From Ichthyophis bannanicus (lineage: Eukaryota; Chordata; Amphibia; Gymnophiona; Ichthyophiidae): 64,000 nt of DNA. The stretch is taken from NCBI GenBank assembly GCA_033557465.1, contig CM066035.1:917114235-917178234 (forward strand), given 5' to 3'. The notes beneath the pieces were generated by a model. It saw nothing but the letters and a program-made list of their open reading frames with translations, was not told where the DNA came from and made no database searches. The stretch's first letter is position 1, and every line of letters starts with the position of its first letter. A program made the translations under genes and the position numbers. Below are positions 1 through 10,749 of this stretch, one piece after another.

Positions 1-179
1 CCCCTTTAATAGAGTCTGCAGCCCAAAGTTCAGGACTTTTGTGGACACTCCCCACACCAGGGCACAGAACTTTGTGATTCCAATGGAGCTTGAGGGAATT
101 TGCCTCCAAGGATAGATTCTGGGATTGTGCAGACCCTCATTCACCAGGAAACTGTAACCCAATTTCAAATTGATAATGT
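1..179. other. Unassigned sequence left of the SINE
   Basis: I see no gene and no clear similarity to other parts of the window. It may continue the DIRS remnant on the far side of the SINE, but the translation does not confirm this. Confidence 0.4.
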
Positions 180-185
180 AAAGAT

Positions 186-482
186 TTATTTATTTTTATT
201 TATTTACATTCTCTTATATACCGCGCTATTCTGCATCAGTGCGGTTTACATTGAACAAACTGAAATTACATTGAACAGGGCATCATAACTTGGAGATAAC
301 TATTTTACAGGGAATATGGGCTATGGAGGGTTAAGTGGCTTGCCCAAGACCACAAGGAGCACCTGTGGGACTAGAAACCCCAGTCCTTCTGGCCCAAGGT
401 TGCTGTCCTCTAGTGGGATTTGAACCCCCGACCTTCCGGCCTGAAGTACCTTGCCCCAACCACTAGGCCACTCCTCCACTCC
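186..482 (-). mobile_element. tRNA-headed SINE (family A), minus strand
   Basis: Read on the minus strand, it starts with a tRNA-like head: an A-box-like tggcctagtgg and a B-box-like ggttcaaatcc. A body of about 180 bp follows, then a tail ending in a TATTTA-type repeat at the left edge. The hexamer aaagat flanks it at 180-185 and 483-488, a plausible target-site duplication. Homologous copies lie at 5526 (+), 16574 (-) and 52895 (+), so the family assignment is secure. It is non-autonomous; the heads are not functional tRNA genes. Confidence 0.9.
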
Positions 483-488
483 AAAGAT

Positions 489-985
489 GGTAAAACTGGC
501 CTGCATGCATGCAGGTGGTTCTCCACCTGTTCTGCTGCTTGGGGACTCCATCCTTGGACCTGCTCTCCAGCCCGGCGAACACGCAGCTTCTCTGCTTTTG
601 CGGGCTGATACTGCATCCAAGCAGGGTGCCCTGGATGCGTTCCTCCTGAGATGGACCTCCGGGCTTCTGTATGCATCCCCTCCCACTCCTCTCATTGCGA
701 GGACCCTCCACAAGATTCAGTGGGACCAATCCTCGGTGATTCTCGTGGCTCCTTCGTGGCCTCAACAACCCTGGTTCCCGCTTCTACTCTGGCTCTTGTC
801 AGAACCTCCGGTCGCCCTGGGCATTACCCAAGGTCTGCTGACACAGAAGGAGGGATGGGTGCTTCACCCAAACCTGGTCTCGCTATCCCTCACAGCATGG
901 TGGCTGAACGGGTGTCTTTATCCTTGCTGCACCTCCCAGAGGAGATTGAGGAGCCCTATTACAGGTGAGTAACTACGCTTTTGCA
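489..985 (+). mobile_element. Remnant of a DIRS-like element (RNase H-downstream region joined to right end)
   Basis: The +1 frame at about 590-920 encodes a segment (LLYASPPTPLIARTL, then VAPSWPQQPWFPLL) that aligns by eye with the C-terminal part of the Pol proteins at 43010-43260 and 52160-52400. The recombinase gene is missing. At 960-985 the sequence jumps to a terminal motif, attacaggtgagtaactac, matching the right ends of the DIRS copies at 44770 and 54230. The copy is therefore internally deleted. A family A SINE sits at its left. Whether 1-179 also belongs to it is not clear. Confidence 0.75.
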
Positions 986-1189
986 GATCAACCAATGAAA
1001 TTCTTCTGAATACATAATAGAAGTAGGATGTTTCACTTTATAACTCAACATACAAAAAGATCCATTTAAATTCTGGTGTCACATGAGCAACAGTAACACA
1101 AACTCCATTCACTGCCCTGCACTGTTGAGGCATTCCTATCAGGGGCTATATATTTCAAGCAAAGATACCTAAGCTCCACAAACTGAACA

Positions 1190-1465
1190 ATGGCTGGGAA
1201 AAATCATATCACTAAAGCTGTTGCCCCCAGTACAGCTTCTGTCTCTATGCAGACAGAGGTCCCAATGCCAGCTAAAGGACCGGTTCCAAGTGCAGGGTAC
1301 CTGCATGCTGAAGCTTTCAGGAAGCAAGTGGAGGAACTCAGAGAGGAGGTGGCGAGGCTGAGGAGCATTCAAGACAGTGAGAAGTACATTGATGAGATAC
1401 TTCTTGCAACATCCAAGCTCTCCAGCAGAGGAGAAGATGGGTGCCTACAGAATGACGAAGTTTGA
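1190..1465 (+). pseudogene. CR1 ORF1 fragment (coiled coil)
   Basis: A 91-codon frame with a likely coiled coil (FRKQVEELREEVARLRSI) followed by DSEKYIDEILLATS. This resembles ORF1 at 33720-33830 (LEARVADLENIRKTERYIDK). After the stop, another frame near 1640-1740 shows a GDSLLRGTEA block, the first SGNH-hydrolase motif found in CR1 ORF1 esterase domains. The protein is broken by frameshifts and lacks the rest of the esterase. ORF1 proteins bind the LINE RNA; this one is not functional. Confidence 0.7.
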
Positions 1466-1879
1466 ACTCAAATCACCAGGGCCTGCAGAATCACCAATCC
1501 AACTTCTCCAGCCCTTGAATTGAAGAAACATTATGCAGTCCTGGAAGTAGAGAAGGTGAAAGCATCCCTGGAAAGGGAAGAACCAGAGCTCAAGTACCCC
1601 AAAGTTGCAGAATCAGTTGCCACAAGGAAGTGAAGGGTAGTGGTGGTTGGTGACTCTCTTCTGAGGGGTACTGAGGCATCCATCTGTCGACCAGACATGA
1701 TGTCCAGAGAGGTATACTGTCTGCCAGGTGCCAAAATCTGAGATGTTACGGAGCGATGGGACCGGATGGGATACACCCTAGAATAATGAGGGAACTTGGG
1801 GACATTCTAGCAGCTCCACTGACTGACCTTTTCAGTGTCTCATTGGAGTCAGGAGCAAACTGAGCACCCTAGTGATGGA

Positions 1880-2520
1880 CCCTAAAGTTACTGCTTGGGT
1901 TAGAAATTGGTTGAGTGGGAGGTGACAAAGGGTACAGGTAAATGAAGCTCACTCTGAGGAGGAGGTTACCAAGGGTGTGCCACAGGGATCTGTCCTTGGT
2001 CTGATTCTCTTTAACATCTTTGTTAGTAATATAGTGGACGGGCAGTCATGTAAGGTTTACTTCTTTGCAGATGATCCCAAATTCTGCAATAGAGTAGACA
2101 CCCAGGAAGGTGTAGATAACATGAGGAGGGATCTACCTAAGCTTGAAAAATGGTCTAGAATTTGGCAGCTGAGATTTAATGTTAAAAAATGCAAGGTCAT
2201 GCATTTGGGCTGCAGCAATCCAAGTGAGCAATATAGTATAGGGGGTGAAGTACTTTTGTCCACTAAAGAAGAGCGGGACCTAGGCATGATTGTGTCTGAT
2301 GATCTTAAAGTAGCTAAACAGGTAGAAAAGGCGACGGCAAAAGCTAGAAGGTGCTTGGGTGCATAGGGAGAGGAATGGCCAGCAGAAGAAAGGAGGTACT
2401 AGTGTCTCTGTATAAGTCTTCAGTGCAACCTCATTTGGAGTATTGTGTGCAATTCTGGAGACCACACCTTCAAAAGATATAAACAGGCTGGAGTCGGTAC
2501 AGAGTGTGGCTACTAAAATG
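1880..2520 (+). pseudogene. CR1 reverse transcriptase fragment
   Basis: The frame at 1977-2366 contains the RT core: PQGSVLGLILFN (motif B), then FADDPKF, where CR1 normally has FADDTKL with the catalytic Asp pair, then WQLRFNVKKCKVMHLG. A leading part at 1880-1976 (AWVRNWLSG) is in frame but cut by stops. A stop follows at 2364 and the C-terminal domain continues only in broken frames. Second copies are at 8682-9395 and 13293-13905. Confidence 0.85.
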
Positions 2521-2710
2521 GTTAACGGTCTTCATTATAAAGCATATCTTTATCTTTATTCCAACACTTTATATACCACCCTTGTCAAAACATGAGAGCG
2601 GTTCACAATAAAAACATGCTAACGCTATAAGAAAAGAAAGGAACTCCATTATAAAACAGAAAAGGATTGATTAACAGTATAGGCACTAGAGACAGTCAGG
2701 GAAGCAGTAG

Positions 2711-3295
2711 CTAAGCAGCACTGTTACAGGGAAGGTCTAAAGCCTTTTGGAACAAGTGAGTTTTTAATACATTTTTAAAATTTTGGTATGAGGGTTCCAG
2801 CCGGATGGAAGATGGTAATATGTTCCAGAGTGAGGGTCCAAGGAAAAAGAATGTAGCATAACGGGTTTGTTCTAAGTGAGCCTGCGATGGGGAAGGCAAG
2901 GAAAGTCGGTTAGCATGTAATGAACAAAGTTGACGGTAAGGTGTGTGGAGAGAGATGAGATTTTCTAAGCAGAGTGGATATGATGTGTGGATGACCCCAT
3001 GTGTCAGAATGAGAAGCTTATATTGGAACCTATAACGGAGTGGCAGCCAGTGAAGATGAAGAAGGAGAGGCATGACGTGATCGGATCTCCGAGCATGGGA
3101 GATAAAACGGGAGGCTGTATTCTGCAATAGTTGGAGGCGTTGGAGCTGATAAGACGGCAGTTTTGCTAGAACCACGTTGCAGTAATCTAATCTAATCATA
3201 ACCAAGGCTAATAAGAGAGTCAGGAGGCAGGATGGAACGAACTGATCTGATTTGTCGCAATGCAAAGAAAGAATGGCGAGTGAGATTTGACACAT
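2711..3295 (-). pseudogene. L2-like ORF2 C-terminal domain
   Basis: A 194-codon open stretch covering the region downstream of RT in L2-clade proteins. It has the YCN block, the QLQRLQLLQNTASRFI block, the LHWLPLR block and the LWN-LP block before a terminal FKNVLKTHLF. The upstream RT lies in another frame (3332-3649), so a frameshift separates them. The 58.7-59.7 kb copy has the same blocks in one frame, which supports this order. No intact catalytic protein. Confidence 0.85.
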
Positions 3296-3331
3296 GGTTG
3301 TGAAAAGAGAGAGAAGAATCCAAAGTTACGC

Positions 3332-3649
3332 CTAAATAAGGAAGGAGGAAGTGAGAGGGATAGATGTGGAATTAATATGGGGCATAATCGTTGGGCAAGG
3401 GGTACTCAGAAAAACCCACATGGCTGTAGATTTTGACGGATTCAGATGGAGGAAACTGTAGGAAAGCCAAACGGCAATATGAGAGAGACAGTCATTAAAC
3501 TGTGTGATGTCAATGTGAACCGGGGAGGTTTGGAAAAGGAAAATAATATCATCAGCATAGATATATACTGAAACCGGGTATTGTTGGATTAGAAGAGGTA
3601 AGGGAGCTAGAAAAATGTTGAAAAGCAGAGGGGAAAGAACAGAGCCCAC
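3332..3649 (-). pseudogene. L2-like reverse transcriptase fragment
   Basis: A 105-codon frame beginning at motif B (GSVLSPLLFN) and including YADDI, the catalytic Asp pair, then SFLHLNPSKSTAMWVF. It ends in a frameshift before the C-terminal domain. The endonuclease and the first half of RT are absent: the element is 5'-truncated, as is usual for target-primed reverse transcription. Confidence 0.85.
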
Positions 3650-4113
3650 AAGCTAAAGGAACAGGGGAGGAAGATTGATGATTAGAACAGACTGTGAAAG
3701 AGCGAGCTGTAAGGAAAGAACAAAATATGAGGACAGACTTAAGGATCTTAATATGTGCACCTTAGAGGAAAGGTGGGATAGAGGTGATATGATAACTCCA
3801 TGACATAAATGGACAGGAAGAGAGCCTCTTTCGATTGAAAACAAGCTCTGCTATGAGGGGACATGGGATAATGGTGAAAGGGGATAGATTCATGAGTGAT
3901 ATGCAGAAATATTTCTTTACGGAAAGAGTAGTGGATCCGTGGAATAGTCTCCTAGTGGAGGTGGTAGAGACGAGGACTTTATCTGAATTCAAAGAAGCAT
4001 GGAACAAACACAGGATCTCTAAAGGAAAAAAGGGGACTGCTGTAGTGGTTGATATGGAAGGGCAGACTAGATAGGCGATGTGGTCTTTTCCTGTCATCAT
4101 GTTTCTATGTAAT

Positions 4114-4420
4114 AAAGAATCAGAGATTACAAATTTGAAACAAACAAATATGCAATCAAAAAGTTAAATGTAAAGTCTATAAAATGGACTCTGAGCAGTG
4201 GAACACTGAAGAGAAACAGAAATGCATTTTCTTTCCCATGGATTGAAATATAATAAATGCAGATTTTCAAAGCTGATATTGCTGTCTCTGAAAACGGAAA
4301 ATAATTTTTTCTACCTTTTGCCTGATCATTTTATTTTCCATTTAGTCTCTCTTTACCACTTCTCTGTTTGTTTTTCTCTGAAGTCTTTTCCCAGGAACTC
4401 AATTTCAGTTTCTGTTCCTC
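4114..4420. other. Unassigned intergenic sequence
   Basis: I see nothing recognisable: no motif-bearing ORF, no repeat and no hairpin. It lies between the CR1 3' end and the pyrimidine-rich block. Confidence 0.4.
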
Positions 4421-5285
4421 CACTCCTCCTGTCTTCCTCCCTGCACTCCTACATCTATCTCCGACATTGATCTTTTTCTCTCCATTCTTTTATCTAGCTG
4501 TAGCTAGATTTTATTCCTCCTCCTCTCCCACTTAGTCACCCTCTTTTCACCTGTCATGTGCTTACCACCTTTTACTTCTACAGGTACCTCCCTAGTCCTC
4601 TCATTCCAAATCTGTCACTCATTCCTTCGCCAGTATCCTATTACCCTTTGACTTTCACCCTACCTTTCCTTCTCATTAACCCTAGAATCCATTCCTCTAC
4701 TCTCCACCTCCATCTTCCCCTGCATTTGCTCTTGCTTCTCCTCCTCCCCCAGTATCTGTCCTCCTCTCCCTTCTAACTCCCCTAGCATCAGCCCCCTTCT
4801 CCCACTGCCACTCCCTTCTTCCAAATGGACCCCCAACTCCAGTATCTGCTGTTAGTCACCTTCTCTCATCCCTTGTGTCACCCCTGAGCATGAGACCCTT
4901 CTAATATAATTCCCCCTTCTCCCATCTCACCATCTGCTTGTACCAATTTTTGTCTGTTTCCTGCTTTAATCCAGTATCTCCCCTCTGACTTCCTCTTACC
5001 CTTTGCTCCATGTCCAGCATCAACCCTCTTTCTTTCCTCCCCCTCCCCCATGTCAGCATCACCCATCTGTCCTCTTCCACCCATCCATGATCCAGCATCT
5101 TACCATCTCTCGTTCCTATCCCCCCATCTAGAATCTGCTCCTCCCTCTTCCTTACACCCCAATGATCCAACATATACCCTCTCTCTCTTCCCTACTCTCC
5201 ACACTAATCTAACTTCTCCCCTTTCTCTTTCCTCCATTCACATGCAACATTCTCTCCCTCCCTTTTCCCCTACCCAAATTGTCCA

Positions 5286-5396
5286 CATCTCTTCACTCTC
5301 TCCCATACCCATGGTCCACCATCTCTTCACTCTCTCCCATACCCATGGTCCACCATCTCTTCACTCTCTCCCATACCCATGGTCCACCATCTCTTC
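5286..5396. repeat. 34-bp tandem array, three copies plus a partial
   Basis: Three near-identical 34-bp units start at 5286, 5320 and 5354 with a partial fourth at 5388. Each contains actctctcccatacccatgg. Their homogeneity inside a degenerate block points to recent local amplification. Confidence 0.9.
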
Positions 5397-5525
5397 CTTC
5401 GCTTTCCTTTTCTGCTCCCTGTCCCCATGTGATTTAGAATCTCCCCCTCTCTTCCCTATCCCCACTGATTCAGCATATCTGCTAGTTCTTCCTTCCACCC
5501 TCACATGATTCAACATCCCCTTCCT

Positions 5526-5816
5526 TGGAGTGGAGGAGTGGCCTAGTGGTTGGGGCAAGGTACTGAAGGTCGGGGGTTCAAATCCCACTAGAGGACAGCA
5601 ACCTTGGGCCGGAAGGACTGGGGTTTCTAGTCCCACAGGTGCTCCTTGTGGTCTTGGGCAAGCAACTTAACCCTCCATAGCCCATGTTCCCTGTAAAATA
5701 GTTATCTCCAAGTTATAATGCCCTGTTCAATGTAAATTCAGTTTGTTCAATGTAAACCGCACTGATGCAGAATAGCGTGGTATATAAGAGAATGTAAAAT
5801 AAATACATAAAATAAA
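5526..5816 (+). mobile_element. tRNA-headed SINE (family A), plus strand, near full length
   Basis: It starts with gtggaggagtggcctagtgg (A-box region), then ggttcaaatccc (B box), a body, and the 3' module gtaaaccgcactgatgcag ... gtggtatataagag with an AAATA-type tail. The pentamer ttcct at 5521-5525 and 5817-5821 is a possible target duplication. The 3' module matches the LINE tail at about 11255-11335, suggesting that an L2-like LINE supplies its reverse transcriptase. Confidence 0.9.
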
Positions 5817-6369
5817 TTCCTCTCCTCTACCCAAGTGGTCTACCATCTCCTTGCTCTCTCCCCTCACCCCCATGGTCCACTATCTCCTCTTTCCCTCTCT
5901 GCTCTCTTCCCCCATATGATCCAGAATCTCCCCCTCCTTTCCTTCCCCCACTAATCCAGTACCTACCCTACAGTAGCTGTTCCCAGTATCTCCCCATTGG
6001 ACTCTCCCCTCTCTCCCTGTTGTCCAATGGGGAGAGCTGGGGGAGATGCTGGATTGGAGGAGGAGGCAAGGAAAGAGAACTATTGGTGGAAGCAAGTTGG
6101 TGATGCATGGCACCCTGTGGTTTCAGGTTGGTGGTGCCCATGCAAAAGTTCTTGTACACAAAAATACTTTTAAAATTACCTCCCACATGCATAGTTGTTA
6201 ACAGCGAAAACTATCTACATATTTTCAGTGCCACTATTTATCTGTATAGTGGTGTTGATTATATGTATGTTTTTAAACTCCACGGCCGGCACTCGCTGCT
6301 AAATATTGACTAGATATGTTGTTTGTTGCCTCTTGGCACAATGATTTCTGATTTATTCTGTTTTTGTTA

Positions 6370-7065
6370 ATGCTAGGCTGATAGCTAAGGATTCCCATAT
6401 ATGAGGGCTTGCTATCCTGCTTGTCTGTAGCAGTTGTTTTCCAAGAACAGGATAAAAGTCTTCACAATATCAGTCTACCTCCCAAGGAGTTCACTTCTAA
6501 CAATTTTATATCTATATATGAAACTGCAGCAGTGATGCGAGATAGTGTCAGCTTGGAAACTCACACCAAAACATGCAGGGCACAATGTTCTAGAAAGCTC
6601 TTGAAACTTTGAGAGCTTTTGCATAGCTGTCACCATCCTGGGCTCTGTTGTATTAATTTATTTAATTGTATTTATTTAAAACTTTTTATATACTGTCTTT
6701 CTACAATTCAAGATGGTTTACATGGAACTTAACTTGTAAACCGTGTGAAAACAGCTGTTGTACAGAAAACAAAAACATAAAATGATAAACAAGGAACGTT
6801 TAACAGTCAACTATAATTTTTTACATATTAACAGAAATGATAGTCAGGGAGGGAGTTAGGTATAGAGGGGAGAGAGGGGAGGGTTAGGTAATGAATGGGG
6901 GTGGGGCAGAGGAACACTTGAGGGGTGGGGGGTCAGGGCAGAATGCTTGTAGTTTAAGGATATGTCCTTATGGATATGTCACCCATTTGCAAGGGCTTCT
7001 GTCCTGCTCTCCTCAGAACACTTACTACAGGTAAGTAACTTACCTTCATAGTAGGGATGCAAATG
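6370..7065 (+). mobile_element. Third DIRS remnant: internal complementary region and right end
   Basis: At 6388-6430, cccatatatgagggcttgc and tcctgcttgtc match the start of the internal complementary region at 44400 (cccatatgtgaggactgac, tcctgcttgg). At 6978-7055, gtcacccatttgcaaggg, tcctgctctcctcagaacac and tacaggtaagtaact match the right-terminal motif at 44700-44765. The stretch between is unrelated and contains a LINE/SINE tail. This is a diverged right-hand end with no coding region left. Confidence 0.6.
6650..6790 (-). mobile_element. LINE/SINE 3'-tail fragment
   Basis: The sequence attaatttatttaattgta then tttttatatactgtc, followed by gtttacatgg, resembles the reverse complement of the A-family/L2 3' end (gtatataaaa plus a TAAATAAA tail). 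It is diverged and lacks a recognisable head. Confidence 0.45.
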
Positions 7066-7700
7066 AGAGGGTGTTGGTAAATACGGAAGAAGAATCATTA
7101 ACAGACTGCCTTCTTGAAGAAGTGGGTCTCCAGGCAGAGTTTGGAAGAGAGAGGAGTGAGTCTTTGACTTCAGAGATGGATTCCTGAAAAATAGTGCTGC
7201 TCAGTTAATTGTTGCTTTATATCAAAGCAATATTTTAGTATTTTCAAATATCTACAGAGGCTGAAGCCGTTGCTATCAGACAACAAGGAGTGTTCTGCAA
7301 ATGCTGTCATAAATTACATAGGGAGCCCTACCTGCTCAGGAAAAATAAAGAGTGACCAGCAGTCTCAGAGCAGCAGAAGGACCCTGTGGGTAATGACAAA
7401 ATTATGCACAATCCAATTAGGCAAATTGGGGTTGCTGTAATTCAAGGAACCTTAGGTTTGCCACTGCTGTCACTCTGCCCTCTTCAGCTTGCATCATACT
7501 GTGTCTTACTGGCAGGCAGTGTTTAGCACTCTGCCCCGCCTGGCAGGAAGCCGGGATTTAATTCCTAGGCACTTCAGACCGACAGAGACTGAAAGTCCCG
7601 ATGACAGTGGAGGAGAAGTTGCCCACACTAATCTGACAAAAGAGCAGTGCTGAAAATAACTGATGAGGGACCTGTGTCCTGCAGTTTCAGGTACAGGAAG
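7066..7700. other. Unassigned sequence
   Basis: No coding motif or repeat that I can name. Base composition is mixed, and ORFs are short and without conserved blocks. Confidence 0.4.
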
Positions 7701-7711
7701 CAGAGCTGTAA

Positions 7712-7925
7712 CTCAGAATTGCCAAGTTACCCAGTTCCAAGCCAGTACTGGATTTCTGACAATCTCATTTTAATACATTATGGGACCAGCAGCACTGATC
7801 CCAAGGAGTAAAATCAGAAACTACAAATACCATACAGCATTGCAATGGAAATTTAAAACTAGAACTGGCAAAAGATCTCACCCCTGTACTTGAGTAACTT
7901 GGCAACTCTGGCAACTGTGCATTTT
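7712..7925. repeat. Diverged foldback repeat
   Basis: The left edge (aattgccaagttaccc) pairs with the right edge (gagtaacttggcaac), and inner parts of the arms also match weakly. A candidate old foldback or MITE; the edge motif resembles that of the 29.2-kb foldback (gttgccaactggctcc). Confidence 0.5.
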
Positions 7926-8244
7926 AGAACCCATGGGGCAGGCAAGCATATTTGGACCTCCACCCCTACTTTGATCCAATGCCGCTCTTCCTCCTCTGGT
8001 AATCTGATCCCTAGTTTTCTTTTGCTCTTTCCCATAGGTGTAGTTTGGGGGGAAATGGGAACAGCGCCCCTCCAATGTTTCAGGCACTAATGGTGAACTG
8101 GTCCCCTGCCCCTATTGCCAGTAGGATTTCCTTACCCTTTTCCCTCCCAAAGTAAGAAGGCAAACTATACTGATGCTCCTTCCTTCTCTTAGCCCAGATA
8201 CTAGGAGGAGAGGAGCACACTTTTTACCTTTTTGTCAGCTCACA

Positions 8245-8480
8245 CTAATATTTTAGCCTAATGGTTAGACCACTGGCTTGATAACCAACAGACCAGAATT
8301 CGATTCTCACTAGCATTCCTTGTGGCCTTGGGCAAGTCAACTTAACCTTCCATTGCCTTGGAAGAAAGGACTGGCAATCTACTTCTGGTCACACTGCCAT
8401 GAAAACCCAGGAGGTGCTGGGTCTCCAGGAGTCAGCATGGACTCGCAGGCACACATCGCATTGCATTTCTTCCCCCACCC
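8245..8480 (+). mobile_element. Bov-tA/Sauria-like SINE (family B)
   Basis: A tRNA-derived head (agcctaatggttagacc; B-box-like attcgattctc) is followed by a linker (ccttgtggccttgggcaag). Next comes a body block (ggaagaaaggactggcaatc, then tgccatgaaaaccca) and an end like the RTE 3' terminus (ccaggagtcagcatggactc, gcaggcacac). The body block also occurs in the 5' part of the RTE LINE at 12821-12875 (minus). A second copy is at 20222-20440. The partner is inferred to be an RTE/BovB-type LINE. Confidence 0.8.
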
Positions 8481-8681
8481 ACCCAAAAAGGGCTTTACAT
8501 CCTAATCAACTGCCTTTCTCACCTAACTCTGCTTACAGTTGTGACAGGAGTCCACTGCAATAGCCAACCAAGGGAAAAAGCAAGGAGTGTTGGAATCCCA
8601 TAACAAGATGCAATTGAGAAGGAGGAAGGGTTGTGTGATAGTCCTCTGATGTCATCTAGTGTAAGGGAAGGAAGGAGCTGG

Positions 8682-9395
8682 ACCCTAAAGTTGCTGCTTG
8701 GGTTATAAATTGGTTGAGTGGGAGGCGGCAAAGAGTATAGGTAAATGGAGCTCACTCTGAGGAGAAGGAGGTTACCAGTGGTGTGCCCCAGGGATCTGTC
8801 CTTGGTCTGATTCTTTTGAACATCTTTATTAGTGAAGGGCTGTCGGGTAAGGTTTGCCTTTTGCGGATGATACCAAAATCTGCAATAGAGTAGATACCCA
8901 GGAAGGTGTAGATAGCATGAGGAGGGATCTAATTAAGCTTGAAGAATGCTCTAGAATTTGGCAGCTGAGATTTAATGTTAAAAAATGCAAGGTCATGCAT
9001 TTGGTCTGCAGCAATCCAAGGGAGCGATATGGTATTTTATTTATTTATTTTATTTATTTAGTGTACACTTATATCCCGCTGCTTCCAGCGATCAGCAGCG
9101 GTATTCTATACATAATGGAGCGGCTGTACAGGCCGGAATTTGAACATACATTGATTTCAGGGGGGGTGGAGGGCACAACAAACAATTACAATTTTTTTTA
9201 CATTGATTGTATAAGAGGAGACTTTACATATCTACATTGGATCGTACGAGAGGAGGCTTTTCAATATAGGGGGTGAAGTACTTCTGTCCACAAAATAAGA
9301 GCGGGACCTAGGTATGATTATGTCTGATAATTTTAAAGTAGCTAAACAGGTAGAAAAGGCGATAGTGAAAGCTAGAAGGATGATGGGTGCATCTG
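8682..9395 (+). mobile_element. CR1 subfamily B fragment with a nested insertion
   Basis: It begins at ggaccctaaagttgctgc, homologous to about 1875 in the first CR1-B copy, and runs through motif B (GVPQGSVLGLILLN), FADDTKICNRVDTQEGVDSM and the FNVKKCKVMHL block. At 9033-9262 a foreign 230-bp piece interrupts it; the CR1 text resumes with ggggtgaagtacttctgtcc. It stops near 9395, where L2-like sequence starts. RT is broken by a frameshift near 8855. Confidence 0.85.
9033..9262 (-). mobile_element. SINE/LINE tail-type insertion
   Basis: It fills a precise gap in CR1-B compared with 2230-2245. The left edge is a (TTTA)n tract followed by gtgtacacttatatcccgct, i.e. a minus-strand 3' tail of the type gcgggatataagtgtac plus AAATA repeats. 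The 5' part does not show a clear tRNA head, so it could be a LINE fragment. Confidence 0.6.
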
Positions 9396-9978
9396 CTTAG
9401 ATTGTGTCCTAGATGAGGCAGTAGCTTCCTATAACACTGCAGTCTTCTCTGCTCTGTGAAGCATACTTTATCTGAGGCCTGGCTGTCTTCGACTACCCGC
9501 TACCTACGTTCCTGTGCCCACTCAGCTGAGCACATTTGGCTCAAATCCTGCATCCTTGCGGGCTTTCTACACATCAAATTCATCCTTGCCTCTTTCCAGT
9601 AAGCCATGTTGTTGTTAAGTGCCGTCAAGTCGGAGTTGACTCATGGCAACACTCTGGATAGCTATCCTAAATTGTGTTCGGTCTTGAGTCAGACGGCTCA
9701 TTGTTGACAGACTGGTACCCGTAGCTGCTGTTATTGTATCGATCCATCTCATCGCTGGCCTTCCTCTTTTGCATTGACCTTCTATCTTGCCAAGCATGAT
9801 GTCTTTCTCTAATGATCTCTCTCTTCGCATGATGTTTCCAAAGTATGAAAGTCGAAGTCTTGTCATCTGAGCTTCTAAAGAAAGCTTAGCTTTGATCTCC
9901 TCTCGTACCGACTGATTTGTTCTTCGGGCTGTCCATGGTATACACAGTATTCACCACCAGCACCATAATTCAAAGGCA

Positions 9979-10749
9979 TCAATTTTCACCCTGTCTTATC
10001 TTTTTCACTGTCCAGCTTTCACATCCATATGATGTTATTGAAAATACCATGGCTTGAACAAGTCGAATCTTTGTATGGAGAGAGACATCTCTGCTCTTGA
10101 GAATCTTATCTAGGTCTTTCATAGCCATTCTACCAAGAGCAATGCGTCGTCTGATTTCTTGACTGCTTGTTGCTTCTTTATTGATAGTTGATCGAAGTAG
10201 GTTAAAGTTGTTCACGATTTCAATTTGTTCTCCTTCAACGATGAACCTGTTGATTATGCCAGTTGTTATGATCTTTGTCTTCTTTACATTAAGGTGCAGG
10301 CCCATTTTGAGACTATGTTCTTTGATTGTGAGAAGCAAAAGTTTCAGATCATTTTCACTTTCAGCCAATAATGTGGTATCATCAGCATAGTGAAGGTTGT
10401 TGATGAGTCTTCCACCAATCTTCACACCTCTGTTGTCTTCATACAATCCTGCTTCTCTGATGATTTGTTCTGCATATAAATTAAACAGGTAGGGGGAAAG
10501 TATGCAGCCTTGTCTTACACCTTTGCTTATTTTAAACCAGTCTGTGTCTCCTTGTTCCGTTCGAACTGTTGCTTCTTGATCAATGTACAGATTGTGTAAG
10601 AGTACGATCAGGTGTTCTGGTATACCCATGCTTCTTAATGTGGCCCAGAGTTTCTCATGGTTTACACAGTCAAAAGCCTTGCTATAATCGATAAAGCACA
10701 AATAGATATCCTTTTGGTATTCTTTAGTCTTTTCAAGGATCCATCTCAC
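9979..10749 (-). pseudogene. RTE reverse transcriptase
   Basis: A 256-codon frame holding most of the RT: FIDYSKAFDCVNHEKLW at about residues 19-35 (first catalytic Asp), GVRQGCILSPYLFNLYAE (motif B), then LHYADDTTLLAES at about 119-131 (the Asp pair), LHLNVKKTKI, and a C-terminal stretch ending in SYGCESWTVKK. The upstream half of RT is in other frames (11208-10993 with MKEEIEAALKALSKNKAPGID; 11904-11257 for the linker). Blocks match the BovB/RTE clade by eye. Confidence 0.92.

Larger units (their letters stand above)
2550..3728 (-). mobile_element. L2-like LINE (family C), 5'-truncated, nested in CR1
   Basis: On the minus strand an RT fragment (3649-3332: LLFNIFLAPLPLLIQQYPV, then YADDIIFLF) is followed by a C-terminal domain (3295-2711: RLDYCNVVLAKLPSYQLQRL, HLHWLPLRYRF, then FFFLGPSLWNILPSSIRLEP). 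The 3' end has a (tctttat)-type tail near 2550. A close relative lies on the plus strand at 58748-59948. It interrupts a CR1 at a point where the copy at 13500 reads straight through. Short a/t-rich matches at both junctions may be the target duplication. Only the 3' third of a LINE is present. Confidence 0.85.
1190..4113 (+). mobile_element. CR1-type LINE (subfamily B), internally deleted and split by another LINE
   Basis: Three CR1 parts lie in order on the plus strand. They are an ORF1 piece (1190-1760), reverse transcriptase (about 1765-2520) and the C-terminal/3' end (3729-4113, ending gtcatcatgtttctatg). Around 1750 the text switches from the ORF1 esterase region directly to an RT block (GPDGIHPRIMREL), so about 2 kb including the endonuclease is missing. 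A minus-strand L2-like LINE occupies 2550-3728. The copies at 13440-13560 and 8682-9395 show the uninterrupted sequence across that break, which dates the insertion after this CR1. All frames carry stops. Confidence 0.85.
4420..6000. repeat. Pyrimidine-rich degenerate minisatellite
   Basis: About 1.6 kb of C/T-rich plus strand built from degenerate units with phrases such as ccaccatct, tgatccagcatct and ctctctccc. ORFs here (for example 5050-5508) are Pro/Ser/Leu low-complexity artefacts. A SINE is inserted at 5526-5816. The most regular part is the 34-bp array at 5286-5396. Confidence 0.75.

Noticed and set aside
420..480. tRNA-like sequences with A and B boxes (also 5530, 16860, 20225, 21775)
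   Set aside because: They are SINE heads joined to SINE bodies, with mismatched stems, not tRNA genes.
4558..5508. Long ORFs such as 5050-5508 (+)
   Set aside because: Pro/Ser/Leu low complexity from a C/T-rich minisatellite; no domain and the opposite strand is equally open.
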